A stretch of 64,000 bases of DNA from CAWGMT01 sp963823675 (GTDB lineage Bacteria; Planctomycetota; Planctomycetia; Isosphaerales; Isosphaeraceae). Below, in pieces: positions 51,992-60,861 of this stretch; position 1 is the stretch's first letter; each line of letters opens with the position of its first letter. The position numbers were made by a program, and so were the translations under genes. The notes beneath the pieces are model-generated. The model saw nothing but the letters and a program-made list of their open reading frames with translations. It ran no database searches and was not told where the DNA came from. The stretch is from assembly GCA_963823675.1 (NCBI GenBank), contig CAWGMT010000013.1, forward strand, positions 434,001 to 498,000. The letters are read 5' to 3'.

Positions 51992-53344
51992 TCAGCGGTC
52001 CATCAGCCGGCTGGCGTCAGCCTGCAAGAGGTCGCTGTAGGTGATCGGGTAGTCAGGCTTTGCGTCCAGGGTCAAGAGGGGCTCGGGCACAGCGGCGAGT
52101 TGTTCCGTGCAGTGGCGACGGATCTCATCAAGACCTGGCAGCGAGTGGACGAGGCGGCCTGCCTGGACGAGGCGAGAAAGCAGCGGCTCGCCGGCCGCGG
52201 TCTCGTCGGCCCTTGTCACATGATCCTCGCAGAATCGTCCGTCGGGCCCGCGACGCCGAAAGACCTGCTTCGCCATCGGATATGTTCTCTTGCCTGGGCT
52301 GAGCTTGACTTTCCCTTGCCCTTCGAGCTCGACAAGCTTGTAAACGACTCCCAGAGCGGGTGCATCGCGTGAGGTGACGAGCTCCGTGCCGACGCCGAAA
52401 CCGTCGATCGGTGCCGAGCTCGCGGTGAGCTGGGCAATGCGATGCTCGTCCAGGTCGCCGGAAACGAGGATTTTGACTTGCGGTCGATTGTTCTGATCGA
52501 GGATCGCACGGGCTTGACACGCCAGGCTTCCGAGATCGCCGCTATCGAGCCGTATGGCGCGTACCGGTGGGTTGATCGCGGCCGCCAGTCGCACTCCTTC
52601 GAGCGTATTGTACGTATCGACCAGCAGGGTCGCACGTGACGGGAAGATCCGCGCGAACGTCTCGAACGACTCGGCTTCGCTTTCGAACGACTGCACCCAG
52701 GAATGTGCCATCGTCCCGATCGCCGGGATTCCCAGGAGTCGCGCCGCTTCGGCGTGGCTGGTCCCCGCGAACCCGGCGATATACGCCGCGCGGGCGGCCA
52801 GGAACCCGGCATGCGGGCCATGGCCGCGCCGCGCGCCAAAGTCGAAGAGCGGCGTGCCCAACGCAGCCGAACGGAATCGGGCCGCTTTCGAGGCGACCAG
52901 CGTGGGATAACCGATCGACGCCAGCAAGTAGGTTTCCAGCCACTGGGCTGCAACCAGCGGAGCCGTCACACGGAGCAGTGTCTCACCCGCGAATACGACA
53001 GTCCCCTCGGGCATCGCCCAGATGTCTCCTTCGAATCGTAAAGCCTCCATCCTTGCCAGAATCGACCGATCGAGTCTTTGAAAGTCGGGCCACTGGCTTA
53101 TCGCTGCGATCTGCTCGGGCTTGAACGCGAGCCCCAGGATATCACCTATGGCCTGTTCAAGGCCCGCAAAGACCAGATACGAACGACCGGGTGGGAGCCT
53201 TCTGACGAAAAGCTCGAACGAGGCCGTGAGGTTCTCCATCCCGGCCGCATAGTAGCCGGCCATCATGGCCAGCTCGTAGACGTCGGTGACCGGACCCAGT
53301 CCTCGAGGATCTGGCCAGAGCGGAACTGGTGGCTGCGGACTCAT
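51992..53344 (-). CDS. pncB: Nicotinate phosphoribosyltransferase
   Basis: 450 aa from ATG 53344. Motifs are VTDVYELAMMAGYYAAG at the N-terminus, FELFVRRLPPGRSYLVFAGL, DFGARRGHGPHAGFLAARAA, GTMAHSWVQSFESE (active-site His) and IRLDSGDLGSLACQARAIL. It makes nicotinate mononucleotide from nicotinate and PRPP in the NAD salvage pathway. Its ATG overlaps the stop of the preceding glycosyltransferase as ATGA, so translation is coupled. Length and motif order are normal. Confidence 0.93.
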   Translation of the reverse strand: MSPQPPVPLWPDPRGLGPVTDVYELAMMAGYYAAGMENLTASFELFVRRLPPGRSYLVFAGLEQAIGDILGLAFKPEQIAAISQWPDFQRLDRSILARMEALRFEGDIWAMPEGTVVFAGETLLRVTAPLVAAQWLETYLLASIGYPTLVASKAARFRSAALGTPLFDFGARRGHGPHAGFLAARAAYIAGFAGTSHAEAARLLGIPAIGTMAHSWVQSFESEAESFETFARIFPSRATLLVDTYNTLEGVRLAAAINPPVRAIRLDSGDLGSLACQARAILDQNNRPQVKILVSGDLDEHRIAQLTASSAPIDGFGVGTELVTSRDAPALGVVYKLVELEGQGKVKLSPGKRTYPMAKQVFRRRGPDGRFCEDHVTRADETAAGEPLLSRLVQAGRLVHSLPGLDEIRRHCTEQLAAVPEPLLTLDAKPDYPITYSDLLQADASRLMDR

Positions 53345-55095
53345 CGAATGACCTCCCGTCGTCCCGGCCGTAAGAGCAAAAGCGGCACCGCCAGGTCGAC
53401 CGGCCCTCCATAGCACGACCCCGGATCAATGTCCAGCAAAGTCGGCAAGTTGAGGTACGAGGGAAAGTCGCGAGCCGCCACCCAGTGACTGCTCAGCCTG
53501 GACACGTTCCCGAGGGATTGGGCACTCTGTCGCGACAACGCGGTATCGAGCAGGCACCATGTCGTCGGCCCCGCTGGTTCAAGTAAATGCGCAAGATCTG
53601 GCTGACTGCGCAGGCTCACACGACTTTCGAGAGATAGGTAAAACGCAACCGCCGGCCGGCCGAACAGGCGGAGATCGTCCAGGTGTTGGGGCAATTCGCG
53701 CGGAATTGCCCGGCTCGCGGCTCGGAGCGAGTCGGTGGGTTCGAGAACACCGGGGAAGGCTTCATTCCGAAGCCGCATGGCGCTTGTCGCCGTGATCGCC
53801 AGCGCCGCGACGCAAATCGTGGCAAAACCGAGCATGGGATTCAATCGGGGTTTCCGCTCATGGTTGGGACTGCGGTCCGTCATTTCGAGCCACGATCGAG
53901 CTGTCACGAAGATGCCACCGATCACGATCCAGCCTAATGCGTGGAGGGGTAGCCAGAGTCGAGCGTAGGGGTGATAGAACGGGGTCATGATCGAGAGAGT
54001 CAGCCATCCGATGCCCAGCAACAGCATTGCGGGTGTCGCAAAACGGGTGCTGCGAAAAGCCATGAGGCTGATCCAGCCAAGAGGCGTCCACCATTCGACG
54101 TTGGGCACCGAGCAAAGCGACGCCAGCCCGAATGTCTGGATCAGCAGTCTCGGCCATCGAACGGAAGAGCCGCCCAGACCGATCGAGCTGATCGAGAATC
54201 CAACCGCAGCCGCGATCCCCACGGACCCGCGCCATTGTGGGCTTCCGGAAAGCACCCTCGCCTGCGCAAGCTGCAATGACCAATGATCCACCCATGGGGT
54301 GATACCGCTCATGTAGCCGCGCTGGTGGGCCAAAAGCAACCGATAACCCCCGTGCGATTCGACAAACCGATACCAGGGCCAGTAAACGATCGCCGCAACT
54401 GACATGGCGAGAAGCCCCCACACCCAAGCTGCGCAAACCATTCTCGCGCTCTGCTCTTTCCGCTTGACGACCTGTCCGACCAGAACCGCCAAGGCGACGA
54501 TCATTCCCGAAATCCAGCCGCTGTATTTGAACGTTTGAGCGACGCCGACCGAAAGCCCAAGGAAGATCGCGCGGCTCGGATTCGGACGTTCGAGGAACCG
54601 CTGGCCTTGGCCTACCGCCAGAAGAAAGGCAAGGAGAAACGAAATATCGGTCAGGGCCATCCGGGAGAAGGAGACGTGGACTGCGGCAAAGGCCGCGAGG
54701 GCGGCTGCCGCGGCGCCTGCTCCGCGCCCGAACGTGCGCAGCGACAGCCAGGCGATCACCGGAATGGTTGCGGTTCCACAGACGATCGAGACCAGGATCG
54801 CCGAGGTGTCGCTGATCCCGAACCAAAGGTAGGAGAGCCCGACCAGGATCGGGAATCCAGGCGGCGAATACGCGATGGCTGTGGGATCGAGGCTCTGCAA
54901 ACCGCGCGGCGAGATCGACCAGAGCCCCGCGAGAGCATAAATGCCTTCATCGAAATGAACCAAGCCGAGCCGGCCGAGCGACCACGCTCGGATCACTGCT
55001 CCGGCCAGAGTCAGAATCGCCACGGCCACGATCTCGGGCGATTTTGCGGGATTCCGTTGCTTCTGGTGTGCGGACGCCTGATGGTTGGAGTTCAT
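53341..55095 (-). CDS. ArnT/PMT-like membrane glycosyltransferase
   Basis: 584 aa from ATG 55095, with ggcggg upstream. About eleven to twelve membrane segments. The first outside loop holds the acidic motif LVHFDEGIYALAGLW (Asp-Glu) expected of GT39/GT83 enzymes, and AYSPPGFPILVGLSYLWFG follows. These enzymes move a sugar from a polyprenyl-phosphate donor to protein or lipid on the outer face of the membrane. A C-terminal domain of about 130 residues (LRAASRAIPRELPQHLDDLR) lies outside. The acceptor is unknown. It is in an operon with pncB and divergent from the deacetylase gene. Confidence 0.8.
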   Translation of the reverse strand: MNSNHQASAHQKQRNPAKSPEIVAVAILTLAGAVIRAWSLGRLGLVHFDEGIYALAGLWSISPRGLQSLDPTAIAYSPPGFPILVGLSYLWFGISDTSAILVSIVCGTATIPVIAWLSLRTFGRGAGAAAAALAAFAAVHVSFSRMALTDISFLLAFLLAVGQGQRFLERPNPSRAIFLGLSVGVAQTFKYSGWISGMIVALAVLVGQVVKRKEQSARMVCAAWVWGLLAMSVAAIVYWPWYRFVESHGGYRLLLAHQRGYMSGITPWVDHWSLQLAQARVLSGSPQWRGSVGIAAAVGFSISSIGLGGSSVRWPRLLIQTFGLASLCSVPNVEWWTPLGWISLMAFRSTRFATPAMLLLGIGWLTLSIMTPFYHPYARLWLPLHALGWIVIGGIFVTARSWLEMTDRSPNHERKPRLNPMLGFATICVAALAITATSAMRLRNEAFPGVLEPTDSLRAASRAIPRELPQHLDDLRLFGRPAVAFYLSLESRVSLRSQPDLAHLLEPAGPTTWCLLDTALSRQSAQSLGNVSRLSSHWVAARDFPSYLNLPTLLDIDPGSCYGGPVDLAVPLLLLRPGRREVIR

Positions 55096-55158
55096 GACCC
55101 GCCCGCCTACCTCAAAAACCGAGAATGGAAGAGGACAGAGTAGCGGCGGTACGCAGCA

Positions 55159-55174
55159 TGTTCCACGTGAAACC
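55159..55174. promoter_or_regulatory. parS-like site 1
   Basis: tgttccacgtgaaacc matches 14 of 16 positions of the bacterial parS consensus tgtttcacgtgaaaca, with an intact cacgtg core. It lies in the divergent intergenic region about 3.4 kb from parA. Confidence 0.7.
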
Positions 55175-55246
55175 ACTCGCTGTTATGATCGATTCGGGGT
55201 CAATCACCTTCAATTCGCCAGCGATTCCAAGGCGTCTGGAGGCACG

Positions 55247-56197
55247 ATGGTAGTCGCAGTATTCTCGGATCGGCGGATGATCGACCATCGCGTTCCCTTC
55301 CGCCACCCCGAGCGTCCGGAGCGGCTGCAGGCCGTGCTGCGGCACCTCGAAAGGAGTGGCTACTTCAATACCTGCCCGAACGGAGTCGTCCGAGAGGCGA
55401 CGATTGAAGAACTATCCCGGATTCATGATACCGCGTATCTCCGGAGGGTGGCCGACCTGGAATCGGAGGGGGGCGGCATGCTCGATCCCGATACGTGGCT
55501 GCTTCCCGGAAGCAATCTGGCGGCACGCCTGGCGGCGGGCGCGGCGATCGAGGCCGTTGCTTTTGTTCTGGGCGGAGACAACCGGCGCGCACTCTGTCTG
55601 GTCCGACCGCCAGGTCATCACGCGCGGCCAGCGTCTGGAATGGGTTTTTGCATCTACGACAACATCGCCGTCTGTGCGGCGGAAGCGCTGGTTCGGTTCG
55701 ACTTGACGCGAGTGCTCATCGTGGATTTTGACGTCCACCACGGAAACGGAACTCAAGAAGCTTTTTACGACTCACCGCGTGTCGGCTTCCTCTCCATCCA
55801 TCGCTATCCCTTCTATCCCGGAACCGGCTCGCGCGACGAGACCGGCACTGGCCCAGGCCTTGGCAATGTGGTGAACATCCCCCTGCCCTATGGAACGCCC
55901 CGCCGGGAATATCAGGCGGCATTCCGAAACGGTCTCGAGAAGCTCGCCGACCGCATCCGGCCGGAAATTGTCTTGATCAGCGCCGGCTTTGATGCCCATG
56001 CCCAGGACCCGATAGGCGATCTCGGTCTGGAGATCGACGACTTTGACGTGCTCACCCGCGAGATCGTACTTGTGGCGGAGACGCACGCCCAAGGCCGCAT
56101 CGTCAGCCTGCTCGAGGGCGGCTACAACGTTTCCATCCTTGCTGGTTCCGTCGCCGCTCATCTCCAGGCGCTCGGTGCCCTTGCGGGTCGCGGCTAA
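55247..56197 (+). CDS. Histone deacetylase family protein
   Basis: 316 aa from ATG 55247, with ctggagg 5 bases upstream. Zinc amidohydrolase motifs are RPPGHHARPASGMGFCIYDN (catalytic His-His), VDFDVHHGNGTQEAFY (zinc Asp and His), SAGFDAHAQDPIGD (zinc Asp) and SLLEGGYN. Bacterial members act as acetylpolyamine or acetoin-related amidohydrolases; the substrate here is not inferable. The start of the gene is close to parS-like site 1. Confidence 0.9.
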   Translation: MVVAVFSDRRMIDHRVPFRHPERPERLQAVLRHLERSGYFNTCPNGVVREATIEELSRIHDTAYLRRVADLESEGGGMLDPDTWLLPGSNLAARLAAGAAIEAVAFVLGGDNRRALCLVRPPGHHARPASGMGFCIYDNIAVCAAEALVRFDLTRVLIVDFDVHHGNGTQEAFYDSPRVGFLSIHRYPFYPGTGSRDETGTGPGLGNVVNIPLPYGTPRREYQAAFRNGLEKLADRIRPEIVLISAGFDAHAQDPIGDLGLEIDDFDVLTREIVLVAETHAQGRIVSLLEGGYNVSILAGSVAAHLQALGALAGRG

Positions 56198-56214
56198 GAC
56201 CCGCGAAAGTTCAC

Positions 56215-56289
56215 TGACCCCGACGGGATTTGAACCCGTGTTGCATGCGTGAAAGGCATGTGTCCTAGACCGGGCTAGACGACGGGGCC
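56215..56289 (-). tRNA. tRNA-Glu(UUC)
   Basis: Cloverleaf: acceptor ggccccg/cggggtc, D arm with gtctagcccggtctaggac, anticodon loop cctttcacg (TTC), T arm acggg-ttcaaat-cccgt, discriminator A. It starts 17 bases after the deacetylase stop, on the other strand. Confidence 0.93.
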
Positions 56290-56477
56290 TACTGTTTCAC
56301 GGCGCGTCAACTGTAAACGGATTCCGGCGGCGGGGTCAAGGCACGCCCTCCTGGCCACGACTCACCCGGACGTTGCCGTCCAACTGTGCCTGGTTGCGTT
56401 GCGCGCGACGACGCGTTAGTCTAGCAAGCGAGGTGGGCCCGACGCGACTCGATTTTCTGGCGAGGCGGGGTGAAGTC

Positions 56478-57032
56478 ATGGTCAAGATCTTGATGCTGAC
56501 GGGGGACGCAGGAGAGGCTCAAGAGATCTATTACGCGAAGTTCCGGCTTGAAGAGGAAGGCTGGCAAGTACACATCGCGATTCCGGAAAAGCGAGTGTTC
56601 CACTCTGTCGTTCACGACTTCGAGCCTGGCTTCGATACCTATACCGAGAAGGCCGGATATCGAGTGCAGGCGGACCTGGGTTTCGACGACGTGGCCGTCG
56701 ACCAGTATCAGGGTTTGGTTCTACCCGGTGGCCGCGCGCCGGAATATCTCAGGAACCGCCCCCGGGCCCTTGAGATCGTTCGCCATTTCCTGTCAACATC
56801 CAAGCCGGTCGCCGCAAACTGCCACGGTCCTTTGCTACTCTTGGCCGCGGCAAGCCTGCGGGGAAGGACGATCACCTGCTATCCCGATCTAGAGCCCGAC
56901 GTGCGCAGCGCAGGTGCGAATTTCGTCGACCGCGAAGTCGTGGTCAACGGCTCATTGGTGACCGTGCGAGGCTGGCCTGACAATGGGCCGTGGATGCGTG
57001 AATTCGTCAGGTTGGTCAAGTCTGGACGGTGA
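56478..57032 (+). CDS. DJ-1/PfpI family protein
   Basis: 184 aa from ATG 56478 (MVKILMLTGDAGEA), where family similarity begins. The nucleophile elbow AANCHGPLLLLAA carries the conserved cysteine, and VLPGGRAPEYLRN supplies the acidic/oxyanion neighbourhood. The family includes glutamine-amidotransferase-like hydrolases, proteases and deglycases; the exact reaction cannot be told from sequence. A typical single-domain length. No partner genes are adjacent. Confidence 0.88.
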   Translation: MVKILMLTGDAGEAQEIYYAKFRLEEEGWQVHIAIPEKRVFHSVVHDFEPGFDTYTEKAGYRVQADLGFDDVAVDQYQGLVLPGGRAPEYLRNRPRALEIVRHFLSTSKPVAANCHGPLLLLAAASLRGRTITCYPDLEPDVRSAGANFVDREVVVNGSLVTVRGWPDNGPWMREFVRLVKSGR

Positions 57033-57112
57033 GGTCGGCGCCGTTCCCCAAAGTCACCACACCGAGTCGAATTAAGCGCGATTCGACGTGCGTTCGCAGA
57101 CTAATGCGAAAG

Positions 57113-57319
57113 TCACTCCAACTTCGAGACTCTTGCGTCCTTGTCTAACGACCGGTTCGGGTTGTGTATGGCTTCGTAAACTTCCCGGCGGTGAACCGTA
57201 ACCTGTTTGGGCGCCTCGATACCAAGGCGTACCTTGTCGCCCCGTATCTCAATCACGGTGACGATGATATTGTCGTTGATGATGATGCTTTCGTTCTTCT
57301 TGCGGGAGAGAACCAGCAT
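57113..57319 (-). CDS. csrA: Carbon storage regulator CsrA
   Basis: 68 aa from ATG 57319, with agaggag about 5 bases upstream; the longer frame has no support. The sequence MLVLSRKKNESIIINDNIIV, then VTVIEIRGDKVRLGIEAPKQ and VTVHRREVYEAI is a textbook CsrA, including Arg44-type RNA-contact residues (VHRREVY). It binds GGA motifs in mRNA leaders to control translation. It lies downstream of the sigma-factor gene on the same strand, with 279 bases between. Confidence 0.96.
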   Translation of the reverse strand: MLVLSRKKNESIIINDNIIVTVIEIRGDKVRLGIEAPKQVTVHRREVYEAIHNPNRSLDKDARVSKLE

Positions 57320-57598
57320 TGCCGCTCCTCTCTGGTGCTCATCGCGCCCAGCAAAGACCATCCATTGACGCGAGCTGAAAATGACGCTGAGAGTGGTCGG
57401 AATGTCACTTTCGATGAGCTTACATCCCCTTTCCACCCTCTTTCAACTGTACATGCTGAATCGAGAGGGTCAAGGGGAGGTGTGAATTTTCGTCAAGGGC
57501 AAATGCCGGAGCACTAAGGAATTAGGATATTTGGTGTCGGTCAATCCGGCGCTCGTCGTCCCCACCGCGCAATGGATAACGAAGACGTGCCGAGGCGA

Positions 57599-58309
57599 TC
57601 AACTCTTGGTCGGCGAGGTGTAACGGCGATAGAGGTGGCCAAGGCCAAGGTCGAAGATTTCGGCTTCGATCTCCTCGCTACTCGTGGGATGAATCGTTTC
57701 GCGGAGTTCCTGCACGAGTAACTCGATAAATTTGGCACGGGCCCGCTGTAAGTTCTTGCGAAAAGCCTCTGGTGTAATGGAAGTTTGGGTAATCTGCCCC
57801 AGTTTCTCGGCGATTTCGTCAATCGAGGCTTTGGGATTGTCGCGTCGTAATTGCAGAACCGTCGCATAGCGATTCTTCGGTGTCGCTGCCTGGTACATTT
57901 CGAGTCGCGACCAGACCCGATTGATCACCGCCTCGCGCCAGACTCGGTCGAAGTCTTCATCCGGACGAGAGGCATCCAGAAGGTCCCCCGGCGGAAGGGT
58001 CTGCAGCTTACGGGACCGAAAATGATCGATGATGAGCCGATGAAGGACGGTCCTTAAATAATCTCGGAAGCGTCCTTTGCTCTTGTCCGCGCCGGCGAGT
58101 TTGCCGGTGAGCAGCTTGGTCCAGAATTCTTGAAGAACCTCGTCGGCCAGGTGTTGATCTCGAACCTTCAGGTGGATGTAGCGTGTTACAGCATCATGGT
58201 ACCGACCGACGAGCTCCTCCATCGCGGCTCGACTTTTGGGGCCGGGCGTGTGGGCGCTACTGATAGTCGTCCAGCTTGTCGGAATTTCGGTGAGGCGCTC
58301 TTCGGACAT
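57599..58309 (-). CDS. ECF-type RNA polymerase sigma factor, stand-alone
   Basis: 236 aa. Region 2 is at about residues 30-100 (MEELVGRYHDAVTRYIHLKV, DQHLADEVLQEFWTKLL, RFRDYLRTVLHRLIIDHFRS). The C-terminal part has a helix-turn-helix-like stretch (ASIDEIAEKLGQITQTSITP, EAFRKNLQRARAKFIELL), a divergent region 4. Unlike the fusion genes at the window start it has no membrane extension. No anti-sigma gene is adjacent. parS-like site 2 lies 86 bases upstream of its start, so ParB binding there might affect it (inference). Confidence 0.82.
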   Translation of the reverse strand: MSEERLTEIPTSWTTISSAHTPGPKSRAAMEELVGRYHDAVTRYIHLKVRDQHLADEVLQEFWTKLLTGKLAGADKSKGRFRDYLRTVLHRLIIDHFRSRKLQTLPPGDLLDASRPDEDFDRVWREAVINRVWSRLEMYQAATPKNRYATVLQLRRDNPKASIDEIAEKLGQITQTSITPEAFRKNLQRARAKFIELLVQELRETIHPTSSEEIEAEIFDLGLGHLYRRYTSPTKS

Positions 58310-58394
58310 GGTAGTGCTCAGACGATACCGGACTGGGATCGGAACACGATTCTCGTTTCAAGAGGTCCGATCATCTCTCGGAGGGGACGCCAAC

Positions 58395-58410
58395 CGTTTC
58401 ACGTGAAACG
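58395..58410. promoter_or_regulatory. parS-like site 2
   Basis: cgtttcacgtgaaacg, a perfect 16-bp palindrome that contains the full 14-bp parS core gtttcacgtgaaac. It lies between the sigma gene and tRNA-Arg(UCU), 6.6 kb from parA. Confidence 0.8.
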
Positions 58411-58464
58411 TACTTTACCATCGATTCGAATGCAAGTTGCCGATTCCCCTAACTCGTAGCCGAA

Positions 58465-58538
58465 TACGCCCGGCAGGACTCGAACCTGCGACCGACGGTT
58501 TAGAAAACCGTTGCTCTATCCTCCTGAGCTACGGGCGC
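58465..58538 (-). tRNA. tRNA-Arg(UCU)
   Basis: Acceptor gcgcccg/cgggcgt, D arm gctcaggaggatagagc, anticodon stem acggt/accgt with loop tttctaa (TCT), T arm gcagg-ttcgagt-cctgc, discriminator A. Confidence 0.93.
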
Positions 58539-58603
58539 AAGACGCGAGGCAGCTCGGCAAGCGGATTGCAGCCTGGGATCACCACTCCGGCGCGACGCCG
58601 AGC

Positions 58604-58677
58604 TGCGCCCGGCAGGATTCGAACCTGCGACCTGCGGTTTAGGAAACCGCCGCTCTATCCTCCTGAGCTACGAGCGC
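58604..58677 (-). tRNA. tRNA-Arg(CCU)
   Basis: Acceptor gcgctcg/cgggcgc, D arm identical to the neighbouring tRNA-Arg(UCU), anticodon stem gcggt/accgc with loop ttcctaa (CCT), T arm gcagg-ttcgaat-cctgc, discriminator A. Probably a diverged tandem duplicate; 65 bases separate the two. Confidence 0.93.
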
Positions 58678-58905
58678 AAAATATCCACGCTCCTGATTTT
58701 CCGACATCATGCGGTTTTCTGTCAACTTGCTTGCGGGAAGCGCCGGAGATTCCGGCTGACGTGGGATTCGGTTTCTGTCATGCTGGTTAAGCTGCCGATC
58801 CCGGAGAGCGAGCACGTTTATCTGTCGGCCTTCTAGCGCGTATAATGGATGCGGCTCCGCAAACCCGAACGCGGGACGAACCTCGACGTTTTTCCGATTG
58901 GGCAG

Positions 58906-60861
58906 ATGACCTCTGACGCAGCGAATCGAGCCGAGTCGATGAGCGGCACAACGGGCGACCAGCAGGTTGGAAGCTACCGGATCCTCCAACCGCTCGGGAC
59001 CGGAGGAATGAGCTCGGTCTATCGCGCGGTTCACGTCAACAGCGGCCACGAGGTCGCGATTAAGATCCTGACCCGGACGCTCGCCCGTAACTCGACGTTG
59101 CTCCAGCGTTTCTTGCGGGAAGCCAAAAGCGCCGAAGCTCTCGTGCATCCCAACATTGTAACGATTTACGATCGCGGGATCGACCTGGGTCGTCACTATA
59201 TTGTCCTGGAGTACGTCGCCGGCGGAGACTTTCACGAATACGTGCGCAATCGCGGCCCGCTCGATCTCGCCGAGGCGAGATCTGTCATCAGGGACGTCGC
59301 CGTCGGCCTCAAATATGCCGCCAGCGAAGGCCTGATTCATCGCGATATCAAGCCATCCAACATCCTCCGGAGTCCGGACGGTCAGATCAAAATCATCGAT
59401 CTCGGCCTGGCGCTCAACGCGGATTTCGAGGATGAGCGCGTCACGCGCGAGGGCACGACGGTCGGGACGGTCGATTACATGGCCCCCGAACAGGCGCGGG
59501 ACAGCCGGGCCGCTAGCATCCGGAGCGATATCTACTCACTCGGATGCACATTTTATTATCTTTTAACCGGCATCCCACCTTATCCCGGCGGCGATATCAC
59601 GGACAAGCTGACTCGCCACGCCCGGTCATCCGTACCAAACGTTGCCGACCTTCGTCCGGAGGTTTCCGCGCAAGTCGCCTCGTTGATCCAGCGCATGATG
59701 GCTAAGCAGCCCGAGGATCGCCTCGGGTCCTACGACGAGCTCATCGCCGCCCTGGATGAGAGCCAGGTCGATGCCGAAGATCGATTGCCGGAATATGCGC
59801 TCGGCCCCGTCACTGAGCACAAGAGCAGCGAGCTTCCCGACCTGCCCCTCCTGGATGGTGAGGATGTGGAAGCCGGGGCGTTAGGCATCGATTCATCATT
59901 CGGCTCCCTTACCGTCTTCCGCGCCGAGAGCCAAGATGCTGAACTTTCCCTCGATGCAGAGCGCTCGGGGGCTGTCTCTCGACCGTCGAGCCAACCAGCG
60001 CCGCCGATTCGGCGATTGACGCACCTCGCGAGCATCGAGCCGGAAACAGGTCCCGACGAGGAAGAAGAGCCCGCGCCCACGCCGAAGGCCGGCGCATCCG
60101 TTTCTGCATTCGTCTGGATTATCGGGTGTCTGTCATTGGGAGTTGCCGGCATCCTTCTGTTTCTGGGGTGGATCGAGTACATGGATTCAACTCCGAGACT
60201 GGGCGGGGAGGGGATAGGAGCCTCGGGTTCCGGCGGTGACTCCGAAATTGGCGAGGGTGTCGAGCCGGCACTTCGTCGTGTGGAGCGTGCCCTCGCCGCC
60301 GACAGGCGGCCGCCGCTCTTGCAACCGACGCATCGGACCGGCGCACGGCCAGTCAATGCCCGGCAGCCCGCAAATGCCTGGGAAGAGCCGGTGGACCGCG
60401 AAGGGGATCCGAACCGGCGAGATCGGTTTCTTTCCGATCTGGACCAGGGATCCGAACGTCTACCGGACTGGGCACGGTCGCCCATTCCCAATCGCATCGA
60501 TGGCCCCTTTGTCGTGGTGCGACGGATCGTCGAGCCGGGTGATCCCCAGGCCGTCCCCGAGCTTCATATGGCTCTGGATCGCCACCTCGGGGGGACGGTC
60601 GAGCTGGCCGACGAAGGTCCGTTCTACGAGGATGATTTTCGCGTCGCGGGAGAGTCGCGTCTCATCCGGTCGCAAGGCGAGTGCCGCACGATCGTCTGGA
60701 TTCAAGGTGGTCGTATCGAAGCCGTGCGCCAGCAACCGGCTGTCGTGGTTCTCGATCGTAAGAACTTGATTCTGGATGGCATCGACCTTGTCGTCAACGT
60801 GCGGGACCTGGGCTCCGCCCAGACGGCGCTTTTCTCTGCGCCGGCGGGAACCTCACCTTGA
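58906..60861 (+). CDS. Hanks-type Ser/Thr protein kinase, cytoplasmic part and membrane anchor
   Basis: Start ATG 58906 is chosen because a perfect tataat at 58841-58846 is too close to ATG 58849; ATG 58939 is also possible. The kinase domain (about residues 20-290 from this start) has the Gly loop LGTGGMSSVYRA, VAIKIL, HRDIKPSNIL, DLGLA in place of DFG, and VDYMAPEQARD. An acidic linker leads to one membrane segment (about 405-425, FVWIIGCLSLGVAGILLFLG). The extracytoplasmic part begins DGPFVVVRRIVEPGDPQ and continues into the next frame after a shift at the ctttt run (about 60,829-60,834). It probably senses an outside signal and phosphorylates cytoplasmic proteins. Confidence 0.85.
   Translation: MTSDAANRAESMSGTTGDQQVGSYRILQPLGTGGMSSVYRAVHVNSGHEVAIKILTRTLARNSTLLQRFLREAKSAEALVHPNIVTIYDRGIDLGRHYIVLEYVAGGDFHEYVRNRGPLDLAEARSVIRDVAVGLKYAASEGLIHRDIKPSNILRSPDGQIKIIDLGLALNADFEDERVTREGTTVGTVDYMAPEQARDSRAASIRSDIYSLGCTFYYLLTGIPPYPGGDITDKLTRHARSSVPNVADLRPEVSAQVASLIQRMMAKQPEDRLGSYDELIAALDESQVDAEDRLPEYALGPVTEHKSSELPDLPLLDGEDVEAGALGIDSSFGSLTVFRAESQDAELSLDAERSGAVSRPSSQPAPPIRRLTHLASIEPETGPDEEEEPAPTPKAGASVSAFVWIIGCLSLGVAGILLFLGWIEYMDSTPRLGGEGIGASGSGGDSEIGEGVEPALRRVERALAADRRPPLLQPTHRTGARPVNARQPANAWEEPVDREGDPNRRDRFLSDLDQGSERLPDWARSPIPNRIDGPFVVVRRIVEPGDPQAVPELHMALDRHLGGTVELADEGPFYEDDFRVAGESRLIRSQGECRTIVWIQGGRIEAVRQQPAVVVLDRKNLILDGIDLVVNVRDLGSAQTALFSAPAGTSP

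Noticed and set aside
58849..58905. Longer kinase start at ATG 58849
   Set aside because: It lies 3 bases after a perfect tataat, so the transcript would probably start too late to include it.
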